From NCBI GenBank assembly GCA_028687585.1, contig JAQTZV010000004.1, forward strand, positions 62,001 through 126,000: a stretch of DNA of 64,000 bases, given 5' to 3'. This document shows, in pieces, positions 17,661-25,928 of this stretch. Numbering within the stretch: the stretch's first letter is position 1; every line of letters begins with the position of its first letter. The DNA comes from Desulfuromonadaceae bacterium. GTDB lineage: Bacteria; Desulfobacterota; Desulfuromonadia; Geobacterales; Pseudopelobacteraceae. The notes beneath the pieces are model-generated. The model did not search any database. It had not been told where the DNA came from and saw only the letters and a list, made by a program, of their open reading frames with translations. Position numbers and translations under genes: made by a program.

Positions 17661-19240
17661 CCATATCTGCAGGTAAACTGACATATCTGGAGGAGCGCGC
17701 CAGGATTCTGGCCCAGGAGAAGTCGTACCTCCAGATGGTTATGCGGCTGATTAGCCGGGTCAGCGAAGCCTCGGGAGTTGAAGACACGGTCGACTGCATA
17801 ATGCGCAACATTCTTGATGTCATCGGTGGCGTCAACATTATCCTCTATTACTGGATCGACGGCGATATCTTCTCTGCTGACGTCTACGGAACGAAGGAAA
17901 AGCATGACGCCATCGACGACGATCTGGTCCTGAAAGTACAGACAACCCGCGAACCGATCGAGGTTGAGCACGACTCCAGCGACACCCGGATGATACTGCC
18001 GGTGATCTCCAATGCTTACACCTGGGTCTATCCGCTCCTGGTGGGGAATGATCTTGTCGGCGTGCTCAAGATGGAGAGCCTCCATATCAGTATGCGGAGG
18101 TTGTATGAACAGCTGCCGACCTTTTTCAACTTCACCGCACTGGTATTGAAGAACGAGTTTTTCGGACAGTCACGTCTCAAACTGGCTAATGACCAATTGA
18201 GCAAGATAAACGATGAGCTTGAGGAGGAGATCAAGGCACGTAAGCTTGCCGAGGAGGAGCTCAAACAGTCCCGTGATGATCTGGAATATCAGGTTTCAGA
18301 GCGGACAGCAGAACTGGAGGCGCAGCATGTTCGTCAGGAAGAGCAGATCCGGCAGCGCACTGCGGAATTGCTGGAACGGGGCAGCGAACTGCAGGGCAAC
18401 CAGCAGGCACTGATGAATATTGTGGATGATCTTAACCAGAAGACCGACGAACTGGAACAGGCAAATGCCAAACTGATGGAGCTGGACCGTTTGAAATCGA
18501 TGTTCATCGCCTCGATGAGCCACGAATTGCGGACTCCGCTCAACTCGATCATCGGTTTTTCCAGTATCATCCGTGATGAATGGCTCGGCCCGGTCAACCT
18601 GGAACAGAAGGAGAACCTTGATACCATCCAGCGTTCGGGAAAGCATCTGCTCAGCCTGATCAACGACGTGATCGACGTTTCCAAGATCGAGGCCGGCAGG
18701 ATTGAGACCTGTTTTGAGGAGTTTGACCTGTACGACCTGTTGACGGAAGCGGTTCGGTATGTGGAAAAAGATCTTAAAGACAAGGGGCTGGAACTGCACC
18801 TGGACATCAATCATCACGCCGTTTTCACCGACAAACGCCGGCTTATGCAATGCGTCATCAATCTGCTGAGCAATGCGGTGAAGTTTACCGAACATGGCAC
18901 GGTTTCCGTAGTTTCTGCCATGAACGACAGCGGACCGTGTGCCGGGGGACGGAGCCAGTCCGGCACAGCCGCCTCGTGGATCGATATTGCGATTGGCGAC
19001 ACCGGGATCGGCATCACCAGTGAAGACGTTCCCCGGCTCTTTGAGCCATTTGTGCGTCTGGAATCTCCGATGAAAGTCATCGTGCCGGGAACCGGACTCG
19101 GCCTTTATCTGACCAAAAAGCTTGTTGTGGAAGTTCTTGGCGGTGATATACTCTGCAAAAGCACAATCGGCGTGGGAAGCACCTTCATTCTGACGTTTCC
19201 GGAGCGAGTTTATGAAAAGAGTACTGGTAGTAGAGGATAA
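17645..19240 (+). CDS. sensor histidine kinase with GAF-like N-terminus (sister 2)
   Basis: A soluble kinase of 531 residues. Its first 180 residues align with the preceding kinase (KSYLQMVMRLISRVSEASGV, NILDVIGGVNIILYYWIDGD, AYTWVYPLLVGNDLVGVLKM). After a long coiled coil at about 180-280, the transmitter differs in class: HisKA has FIASMSHELRTPLNSIIGFS (H293), followed by HATPase with GDTGIGITSEDVPRLFEPFV. The two genes overlap by 16 bases, and RBS AGGGAGA precedes the ATG. Two kinases with one sensor type and different transmitters suggest one signal sent to two outputs, or a heterodimer. Confidence 0.88.
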   Translation: MPETVTISAGKLTYLEERARILAQEKSYLQMVMRLISRVSEASGVEDTVDCIMRNILDVIGGVNIILYYWIDGDIFSADVYGTKEKHDAIDDDLVLKVQTTREPIEVEHDSSDTRMILPVISNAYTWVYPLLVGNDLVGVLKMESLHISMRRLYEQLPTFFNFTALVLKNEFFGQSRLKLANDQLSKINDELEEEIKARKLAEEELKQSRDDLEYQVSERTAELEAQHVRQEEQIRQRTAELLERGSELQGNQQALMNIVDDLNQKTDELEQANAKLMELDRLKSMFIASMSHELRTPLNSIIGFSSIIRDEWLGPVNLEQKENLDTIQRSGKHLLSLINDVIDVSKIEAGRIETCFEEFDLYDLLTEAVRYVEKDLKDKGLELHLDINHHAVFTDKRRLMQCVINLLSNAVKFTEHGTVSVVSAMNDSGPCAGGRSQSGTAASWIDIAIGDTGIGITSEDVPRLFEPFVRLESPMKVIVPGTGLGLYLTKKLVVEVLGGDILCKSTIGVGSTFILTFPERVYEKSTGSRG

Positions 19241-19613
19241 CAGCGACAACCTGCGGCTCATCTCCTATGCCCTGCGACGCTACGGCTACGAGGTAATTGC
19301 CGCCGATACCGGGGTGAAGGGGGTGGATATGGCCACATCGGAGCACCCCGTTTTCATCATCATGGACATCAACCTGCCCGACATCGATGGCCTTGAAGCC
19401 ACCCGGCGCATTCGCCGGAGCGGGGCAAACGGGGATATTCCGATCATAGCCATTACCTCCAATGCGATGGCCGGAGATATGGCCATGGTTCTGGCCGCCG
19501 GCTGTACCGGTTATTTCGAAAAACCGATCGATCCGTTGATCATCATGGATAAGATCCATGCCCTGCTAGGTTGGCCCGTGGGGAGGGAACACCATGAATG
19601 TCCTAATCGTTGA
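19212..19613 (+). CDS. single-domain response regulator
   Basis: A stand-alone receiver of 133 residues with the full active site: VVEDNSDN, acceptor D52 in IIMDINLPDIDG, T in IIAITSNAM and Lys in YFEKPIDP. It resembles DivK/CheY-type shuttles and has no output domain. It overlaps the preceding kinase by 29 bases and the following hybrid kinase by 20. It is the natural phosphate acceptor for the kinases at 16113 or 17645. Confidence 0.88.
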   Translation: MKRVLVVEDNSDNLRLISYALRRYGYEVIAADTGVKGVDMATSEHPVFIIMDINLPDIDGLEATRRIRRSGANGDIPIIAITSNAMAGDMAMVLAAGCTGYFEKPIDPLIIMDKIHALLGWPVGREHHECPNR

Positions 19614-21744
19614 AGACAATTCCGCCGCCAGGAAACTTCTGCGCATTACTTTTGAACACTACAAATGTACTGTTATCGAAGCAGAGGATGGCGTGGAAGG
19701 TCTTGAGCTGGCCGCTCGCCATAAGCCGGACATTATCATTTCCGACGCGCTGATGCCTCGCATGGACGGTTTTCAGCTGCTTCGGGCGCTTAAGGTCGAT
19801 CCGGAGCTCAAATCAATCCCCTTTGTTTTCTATTCATCCACCTATACCGGCGAAAAGGAGATAGAGCTGGCTCTGTCGCTCGGCGCGGAAACATTTGTTT
19901 CCAAACCGGTAGAACCTGCCGTACTCTGGGAAAAGACCTGCTCCATCATGAACGATTGGGAGGCACGGCAGAGAAAACCTGCGCACCAGGCAACAGGCGA
20001 TACTGATGAACAGTACCTTCGCGAATACAGCCGGATTGTGGCGAACAAGCTGGAAGAGAAGGTGCATGAGCTGGAAGAGGAGCTGGCTCTGCGCGCACAG
20101 GCCGAAGAAGAATTGCGCCGCCTGAATGCAGAGTTGACCAGGGAAATCGACGAACGCGGAAAAGCAGAAAGGGCCCTCAGGGAGCAGGAAGAGGAGCTGG
20201 CAATGATCTTTGAGGCTGCCCCGTTCATCATGTTGCTGCTTGACGGCGAACGAAAGGTCTGCCGGGCCAACGGTATGGCATACTCTTTTACCGGTACAGC
20301 AATCAGTGACATGATTGGCCGCCGGAGCGGCGAAGCGTTACGCTGCCTTCACTCCGTCGACTCCCCGGAGGGATGCGGTTCCGGCATATCCTGTCGCGAC
20401 TGTAACATCCGAAAAACAGTTATGGACACTTTTGAGAGCGGGAATAGCCATCATCAGGTGGAGACGAGTTTGCCGTTCTCTGTTCAGGGAAAGGAACAGA
20501 CTATTCAGTTTCTCCTTTCAACGACAAAAGTAATGGTTGGACGTCAGACGATGGTTCTGATCAGCCTTCAGGATATCAGCGAGTACAAAAAACTTGAAGC
20601 AGAGCTGCGTCATGTACAAAAAATGGAATCTATCGGTACCATGGCTGGCGGTATAGCCCATGATTTCAACAACATTCTTACCGTTATCATCGGCTACAGC
20701 CAGATTGCCCTCTTGAAAATGAGCGACGACGATTCCCAGCAGGAGAATGTCAAACAGATACTTGCGTCGGCGGAGCGGGCTGCCAATCTGACGAGAGATC
20801 TTCTTCTTTTCAGCAGGAAAAAGGTTGGCGACAAGAAGAATGAGGATCTGAACGATATTGTGCGATCATTGGAAAAGTTCCTGCATCGGATTATCGGCGA
20901 GGATATTGCCTGCACGGTTAATCCGGGTAACGAAGCGATGCCGATCCTCGCCGATGCTCACCAGATTGAACAGGTTCTGATGAACTTTGCCACCAATGCA
21001 CGGGACGCCATGCCGAATGGCGGCTCCTTGTCAATCGCCACCGAACGGATCCAGCTTGATGAGGAGGATATTACATCACTTGGCTGCGGCGAGTGCGGTG
21101 AGTATGCCGTACTGACCGTTACTGATACCGGTATTGGTATGGATGACAAAACGCGCCAACAAATCTTCGACCCGTTTTTTACGACAAAAGAGGTCGGTAA
21201 GGGGACAGGTCTTGGACTGGCGGTCGTCTACGGTATTATCAGGCAGCATGACGGGCAGATAACTGTTGACAGCGAGCCAGGTCACGGGACGACATTCCGG
21301 GTATACCTGCCGGTAACCAGAGCAGCGGCGAAAGAAAATAAAATCGATCAGAATCATAAACAATCTGTCAGGGGCGCTGAGACGATACTTCTGGCGGAGG
21401 ATGAAGAGAGCCTTCGGAATATGTCTCAGTCGCTGCTTGAAAGTTTCGGTTATACGGTTATAAGTGCGGTAGACGGGGAAGATGCGGTGAAAAAATTCCG
21501 TGAGAACAGGAAACAGATCCGGCTTCTTCTGTTCGACGTGGTCATGCCGAAAAAAAACGGGATAGATGCCTACGATGAAATCAGGGCGATCAAGCCGGAC
21601 ATAAAGGTGATATTTGCAAGTGGCTATTCAACTGAAGCTGTTCAGCAGAAAGCTCTGACCAACGAAAATGTCATATCGATCGCCAAGCCCTATTTACCAT
21701 CCAATCTGCTTGCTTTGGTACGAAGTGTGCTGGACAAAAAATGA
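19594..21744 (+). CDS. hybrid histidine kinase (REC-PAS-HisKA-HATPase-REC)
   Basis: A soluble protein of 716 residues. The N-terminal receiver has acceptor D51 (IIISDALMP). A coiled coil follows to about 205, then a PAS domain at about 210-330 that contains a four-cysteine cluster (RCLHS, then [11 protein letters not shown]). Next are HisKA with H356 ([11 protein letters not shown]), HATPase ([20 protein letters not shown]) and a second receiver with D648 (LLFDVVMP). It is the last gene of the corrinoid/kinase operon and could integrate signals from the receivers upstream. The PAS cysteine cluster resembles that of the kinase at 10969. RBS GGGAGGG precedes the ATG. Confidence 0.9.
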   Translation: MNVLIVEDNSAARKLLRITFEHYKCTVIEAEDGVEGLELAARHKPDIIISDALMPRMDGFQLLRALKVDPELKSIPFVFYSSTYTGEKEIELALSLGAETFVSKPVEPAVLWEKTCSIMNDWEARQRKPAHQATGDTDEQYLREYSRIVANKLEEKVHELEEELALRAQAEEELRRLNAELTREIDERGKAERALREQEEELAMIFEAAPFIMLLLDGERKVCRANGMAYSFTGTAISDMIGRRSGEALRCLHSVDSPEGCGSGISCRDCNIRKTVMDTFESGNSHHQVETSLPFSVQGKEQTIQFLLSTTKVMVGRQTMVLISLQDISEYKKLEAELRHVQKMESIGTMAGGIAHDFNNILTVIIGYSQIALLKMSDDDSQQENVKQILASAERAANLTRDLLLFSRKKVGDKKNEDLNDIVRSLEKFLHRIIGEDIACTVNPGNEAMPILADAHQIEQVLMNFATNARDAMPNGGSLSIATERIQLDEEDITSLGCGECGEYAVLTVTDTGIGMDDKTRQQIFDPFFTTKEVGKGTGLGLAVVYGIIRQHDGQITVDSEPGHGTTFRVYLPVTRAAAKENKIDQNHKQSVRGAETILLAEDEESLRNMSQSLLESFGYTVISAVDGEDAVKKFRENRKQIRLLLFDVVMPKKNGIDAYDEIRAIKPDIKVIFASGYSTEAVQQKALTNENVISIAKPYLPSNLLALVRSVLDKK

Positions 21745-21747
21745 AGT

Positions 21748-21874
21748 TATTCCAATTCCAAATCAAAGCGCTATCATCGTTGGCTCGTCTTCGGCACCTC
21801 GACGTACTGAATCAGTACGCCTCGGCGTCTCAATCCTCGCCGCCTTGATTTCATCTTTGATTTGAAATTGGTAT
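21748..21874. repeat. intergenic palindromic element, about 127 bp
   Basis: A near-identical copy of the element at 10141. Its ends are TTATTCCAATTCC and TTTGAAATTGGTATTA, and its centre CGACGTACTGAATCAGTACG is a clean palindrome. It fills almost the whole gap between the converging hybrid kinase and nifEN genes, where it may serve as a bidirectional terminator. Confidence 0.85.
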
Positions 21875-21888
21875 TAGCACTCCCCTCC

Positions 21889-24774
21889 TCAGTTATGCGC
21901 AAGCTTCTGCGCCTCTTTCGCGTTGGCCTGAAACAGATTGGCGGTCTCAAACACGAGATTCAAGGTTCCACGATACCCCACCCAGACCTTCTGGTGGGCT
22001 CCCAGACGATCAAACACCGGTAGGCCGGCCCGCAGGTGGGCCCCGATTTTAAGCTTGTTAGCCGCCTGGCGGCCATTTGAGTTTGCCACGATCAGGTCAG
22101 CCCCGATTGCCGTCGTCTCCAGATCCTCCAGATCACCAACAAACACATTCCCCCCCGGCAGAGTATCAAGACCTCTGGTGCGGGTGGCAGAAAGCGCCCC
22201 TTGAATTTCACACCCCATTCCGGCTAGGAAACCGGTCAAGGTCTTGAGGTTGTCCGACTCCAGGGCGAGGGCGACCTTCTTGGTACCGAACTGGTAGTGA
22301 CTGTCCACCATGGCATCCATGAGGCGACTGCGCCAGCGGCGATGTTTTTCCGGTATCGGCCTGCCGCTGATGGCAGACAAGGCTGCCATGAACCGGTCAG
22401 TCTCGGCCAGTCCGGTTAGCGAGGTGAAGCCGTAGGCCGGAATAGCAAATTTTCCTTTGAGCTTGAGGGCGGCTTTCGCCAGCGAATCTCCGACGTACAG
22501 TGTCGCACAGCTGCACCCGGCTTTCCTGATCTCTGCAACGGTAATACCGCCGGTTGAAAGTGGTGATACGACGTCGTCAATATGACCGTCCATGGCATTG
22601 GAAATATCCGGAATTGTCAGTGCCTTCAGGCCGAATGACTCGACCAGCTCTTTCAGCTCTTCCACATCCGCCGGAGTCAGATGTGCTCCCGGCAGCAGAT
22701 TGACCTGATTCGGTACGACCGCACCACCTTCCGCCAGAGTAGAGACAATTGCCTCCACCGCTGCGGCGTAGCCCTCCTGCAGCGAACCGCAGTAATCCGG
22801 AGTAGAGGCCCAGATAACCGGGACAGCATCATGTTCCGGATGTTCTGACCGGAACTCTGTTATGATTTTATGAACATCATCACCCATGGTTTCCGTCAAG
22901 CCGGTGGTCATCACGCCGACTACTTCAGGATGAAACTTCTCGATCACCCGCCCGATCCCCTTTTTAAGGTTTTCCCAGCCGCCGAAGATCGCACTGTCCT
23001 CGCTCATCGCGGTAGCATTCAGGGCGATCGATTCCTTGTAATGCCGCGACAACTGCAGCCGTATAAAGGTCGAGCACCCCTGGGCACCGTGCAGCAGGCC
23101 AAGCATGTTGTTGATACCCAGATAGGCCATGGTGGCCCCGAGTGCCGGCGAATTCTTCTGCGGGTTTACGGTTGCCGCTTTTCCCCCTCCCCCTTGACGG
23201 GGGAGGGCCGGGGTGGGGGTGACGCTGCAATTTTCAGCATTGCTGCTAATGGCAACTTCCCCCTCCCCCTGTCCCCCTCCTTTAGGCCCCAGAGGGTCCG
23301 CCGGGGGAGGGGGAAATGCCATCGATTCCGCCGACGGCATCGGCAATGCCAGAAACGTCTCGGCGTGGTGTAGGGGCAATTCATGTATTGCCCCGGCGCC
23401 ATACCCTTCTTCCCACGGAGCGGGAGTATTCAGGGTCGGCCAGATCGGGTTGTTGACGGTCATATCCAGCTGCCGGGAAAACGTTACCATCCCCTCGTAC
23501 CCGGCATAGGGATGACTGCGGCCATGATTGATGTCCATGAACGGTGTTTTGGTTTTGAGCGCCAAAAACTTGGTCTTGCCGCCGGCAACGATCAGATCCG
23601 GCCGCTTGGCATGCATGACTTCCAACAGGCCGGCGGTGGAGGTGTCCTCGATGATCTGGGCATCCTTGTGCATCAACCCTTTCATGCGGTAAAAATCCTC
23701 CAGGGTCGAGTTCTGCGTCCCGGCCGCCAGCACTTCTACCCCCAATTCACTCAAGGCATTGACCATCGACCAGGTTTTGACACCGCCGGTGAACAGCACC
23801 GCCGTCTTCCCTTCCAGGCGCGCCCGGTACGGTGCAATGGCCGCGCGGCATTTCGCCTCTTCCTCATGAATCAGCCGCTCCACCCGATCCTGCATGGTCC
23901 GTTTTTCCAGCCCGCCCACGATGTTGTCCAGTTCACGGGCTATATCACGCAGAGCCTTTGCCGTATCGGTCATACCGTAGAACGATTCCTCCAGATAGGG
24001 CATGCCGTAGGTTTTCTGCATTTTCTTCGCAAGATTGGTCAGCGACTTGGAGCAGATGATGATATTGAGCTTTGCCCGGTGCGCGTAGCGCAGCTCTTCA
24101 AATTTTGCATCTCCGCTGAAGCAGGAGAGAACCTGGATCCCCAGCCGGTCAAAGAGCGGCAGCATGCCCCACAGGTCGCCGGCGATATTATACTCGCCAA
24201 TGAGATTTATCGGGTATTCACCCAGGCTTGGTGGTTCGGTTGTGCCGATGACGTATTTAAACAGGATCTCTCCGGCCAGTCGGTTGCCGATGTTCTTGTC
24301 GCCGATAAACCCGGGTGTGTTGACCGGTATGATCGGAATTGCGATTTTTTCTGACGCGGCGGTACAAACCGCCTCAATATCATCGCCGGTCATGGCGGTT
24401 ACACAGGTTGCATAGACGAAAATTGCTCTGGCCTGATCCGCATAGCGCTCGGCCAGTTCGAGGATCGCTTTATAGAGCTTCTTTTCCCCGCCGAAGATGA
24501 CGTCATTTTCCAGCATCTCGGTGGTGAAACCACGCCGGTACAGCTGAGCATCACTGGAACGGGCCCCCCGGTTGTCCCATGAATTGCCGGCGCAGCCGAT
24601 CGGGCCATGCACCAGATGGATTACGTCAGTGATCGGCATCAGCACGACCCGCGCACCGTCATAGGCACAGGAACGCTCCGTTCCTTCGCCCGGTTCTGAT
24701 TTTTTGCAGAACTTTGGTGCGCCCTTGTCGTTTGTTTCGCAGTCGGTTACGTCGTAATAATCGGGCTTTGCCAT
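21889..24774 (-). CDS. nifEN: NifEN fusion: FeMo-cofactor scaffold
   Basis: A 961-residue fusion of NifE (about 1-455) and NifN (about 536-961), the scaffold on which the NifB-derived cluster becomes the FeMo-cofactor precursor. NifE features are LVHGPIGCAGNSWDNRG, VYATCVTAMTGDDIEAVC and DINHGRSHPYAGYEGM. The NifN part starts near ATVNPQKNSPALGATMAYLG with GLLHGAQGCSTF and TTGLTETMGDD. NifEN fusions are known in Geobacter. The linker at about 455-535 is unusual: residues about 487-531 are a translated G/C-rich palindromic repeat (PPPPADPLGPKGGG, then TPTPALPRQGGGG). Start ATG follows GGAGATAAGGT. A sigma-54 candidate lies about 97 bases upstream. The + strand frames across it are shadows. Confidence 0.95.
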   Translation of the reverse strand: MAKPDYYDVTDCETNDKGAPKFCKKSEPGEGTERSCAYDGARVVLMPITDVIHLVHGPIGCAGNSWDNRGARSSDAQLYRRGFTTEMLENDVIFGGEKKLYKAILELAERYADQARAIFVYATCVTAMTGDDIEAVCTAASEKIAIPIIPVNTPGFIGDKNIGNRLAGEILFKYVIGTTEPPSLGEYPINLIGEYNIAGDLWGMLPLFDRLGIQVLSCFSGDAKFEELRYAHRAKLNIIICSKSLTNLAKKMQKTYGMPYLEESFYGMTDTAKALRDIARELDNIVGGLEKRTMQDRVERLIHEEEAKCRAAIAPYRARLEGKTAVLFTGGVKTWSMVNALSELGVEVLAAGTQNSTLEDFYRMKGLMHKDAQIIEDTSTAGLLEVMHAKRPDLIVAGGKTKFLALKTKTPFMDINHGRSHPYAGYEGMVTFSRQLDMTVNNPIWPTLNTPAPWEEGYGAGAIHELPLHHAETFLALPMPSAESMAFPPPPADPLGPKGGGQGEGEVAISSNAENCSVTPTPALPRQGGGGKAATVNPQKNSPALGATMAYLGINNMLGLLHGAQGCSTFIRLQLSRHYKESIALNATAMSEDSAIFGGWENLKKGIGRVIEKFHPEVVGVMTTGLTETMGDDVHKIITEFRSEHPEHDAVPVIWASTPDYCGSLQEGYAAAVEAIVSTLAEGGAVVPNQVNLLPGAHLTPADVEELKELVESFGLKALTIPDISNAMDGHIDDVVSPLSTGGITVAEIRKAGCSCATLYVGDSLAKAALKLKGKFAIPAYGFTSLTGLAETDRFMAALSAISGRPIPEKHRRWRSRLMDAMVDSHYQFGTKKVALALESDNLKTLTGFLAGMGCEIQGALSATRTRGLDTLPGGNVFVGDLEDLETTAIGADLIVANSNGRQAANKLKIGAHLRAGLPVFDRLGAHQKVWVGYRGTLNLVFETANLFQANAKEAQKLAHN
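23181..23313. repeat. palindromic repeat pair inside nifEN
   Basis: Two G/C-tract palindromes within the nifEN frame. One is at 23181-23215 (CCCCTCCCCCTTGACGGGGG plus G-tract). The other is at 23257-23313 and contains CCCCAGAGGGTCC, the reverse complement of the core at 7290. The flanking GACGCTGCAATTT also resembles GAAGCTGCAATGT beside the 7290 copy. The whole adds an in-frame linker to NifEN. Confidence 0.75.
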
Positions 24775-24870
24775 ACCTTATCTCCACCTTGTCACCAGTG
24801 CCTTGACTGCCATCGCCGTTGTCGCTGATCACAGGATACTCTTTAAAAAGCTGCCGTATTCTTTCAGTTA

Positions 24871-24886
24871 GCACGTGCCATGCCAA
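24871..24886 (-). promoter_or_regulatory. candidate sigma-54 promoter of nifEN
   Basis: On the - strand TTGGCATGGCACGTGC gives GG-N10-GC, with a good -24 box and an imperfect -12 box (CGTGC for TTTGC). The start codon is about 97 bases downstream. I see no clear leader terminator here, unlike nifH and nifV. The rest of the 308-base gap to 25082 holds only the ribosome binding site of the next + strand gene. Confidence 0.5.
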
Positions 24887-25082
24887 CAGTTGCCAAGTAG
24901 ATAACAGCTTGAAAATACAGCAATTACAATCATATCATGGCAATTGCTATTCTGAAGGTGCCGTTTTATTGTGCAGATACGCCCGGAGCTCTGTAAAAGC
25001 GGTATCCAGCTTGCTCAACCGCACAAAATAATGTAGGTTGCGTCAGTTTTTCTTTTCCCAAACGTTTCGAATGGAGGATCAG

Positions 25083-25928
25083 ATGAGGAAGCTTAAAAAA
25101 CTGGCTCACGGGATGATCTGCTTGACTGGGCTGATCCTGGTTGCTCCCGGTTTCTGCCCGGCTACGGAAACAATTACCATCAATGGCTCCGGCAGTGCTC
25201 TTGATATGATGAAGCCGCTGATTGCGGCTTATCAAAAAACCGATAAAAATGTACGCATCATCATGGATAAACCGTTGGGTAGTTCCGGAGGGATCAAGGC
25301 ACTGCTGGCCGGAGCTCTGGACGTAGCCATAAGCAGCCGTCACCTCAAGCCGGAGGAGCTGTCAAAGGGGGCGCAACTGCAGCAGTACGGAAAGACCCCT
25401 CTGGTGATCATCACGGGAAATAACGTCCGTACAAAAAACCTCTCTACGCGGGAACTTGAAGATATCTACAGCGGCAAAACCGCTACCTGGAAGGATGGCG
25501 AAAACATCCGGGTGATTCTGCGCCCCCAGGAAGATATTGACAGCAAAATACTCGGCGCCCTTTCCCCCGGAATGGCAGCCGCCATGAATTCGGCCCGTTC
25601 CCGTTCCGGCATGATCGTCGCTGTCACCGACCCGGAGGCATACGCCGCCGTGATAAAGACTCCCGGTGGAGTGGGAGCAACCGGCATGACCAGTATCATT
25701 GTTGAAAAGCTTCCGGTTGCTTCAGTGCCGCTGAATGGTGTTGCAGCCTCTCCACAGGCACTGGCCAGCGGTGCCTATCCGCTTGCAAAGGAAATCAGTA
25801 TTGTCACCACGCTGAAAACGCCCCCCTCTGCCCAAAAACTAATCAGCTTTATGAACTCTCCGAAAGGTCGGGCCATTGCCGCCAAAAACGGCGTTCTTGT
25901 CACCTCCGGGGCGGCGACACATAAATGA
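25083..25928 (+). CDS. PstS-like periplasmic binding protein
   Basis: A secreted binding protein of 281 residues. A signal peptide covers about 1-30 (MICLTGLILVAPGFCPA). The mature part begins ETITINGSGSALDMMKPLIA, the usual start of phosphate-binding-type (PBP2/PstS) proteins, and contains GSSGGIKALLAGALDVAISS and TRELEDIYSGKTATW. No ABC permease or ATPase genes are nearby. The stop overlaps the start of the GGDEF-EAL gene (ATGA), so a role as periplasmic sensor for that protein is plausible. The chosen ATG has GGAGG upstream. The ligand is unknown; phosphate or another oxyanion is the family expectation. Confidence 0.82.
   Translation: MRKLKKLAHGMICLTGLILVAPGFCPATETITINGSGSALDMMKPLIAAYQKTDKNVRIIMDKPLGSSGGIKALLAGALDVAISSRHLKPEELSKGAQLQQYGKTPLVIITGNNVRTKNLSTRELEDIYSGKTATWKDGENIRVILRPQEDIDSKILGALSPGMAAAMNSARSRSGMIVAVTDPEAYAAVIKTPGGVGATGMTSIIVEKLPVASVPLNGVAASPQALASGAYPLAKEISIVTTLKTPPSAQKLISFMNSPKGRAIAAKNGVLVTSGAATHK

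Noticed and set aside
23383-24354. Long open frame of 323 codons on the + strand
   Set aside because: It lies wholly antisense to the NifE part of nifEN, has no domain I recognise, and reads as a codon-bias shadow of that gene.
21889-24774. NifEN fusion as an assembly error or frameshift
   Set aside because: The frame is continuous over 961 codons with normal domain content, and NifEN fusions are known in Geobacter. Only the repeat within the linker is unusual.
24775-24870. Leader terminator upstream of nifEN
   Set aside because: A TTTTT follows GGCAGC, but the possible stem is only three bases. It does not compare with the strong structures ahead of nifH1, nifH2 and nifV.
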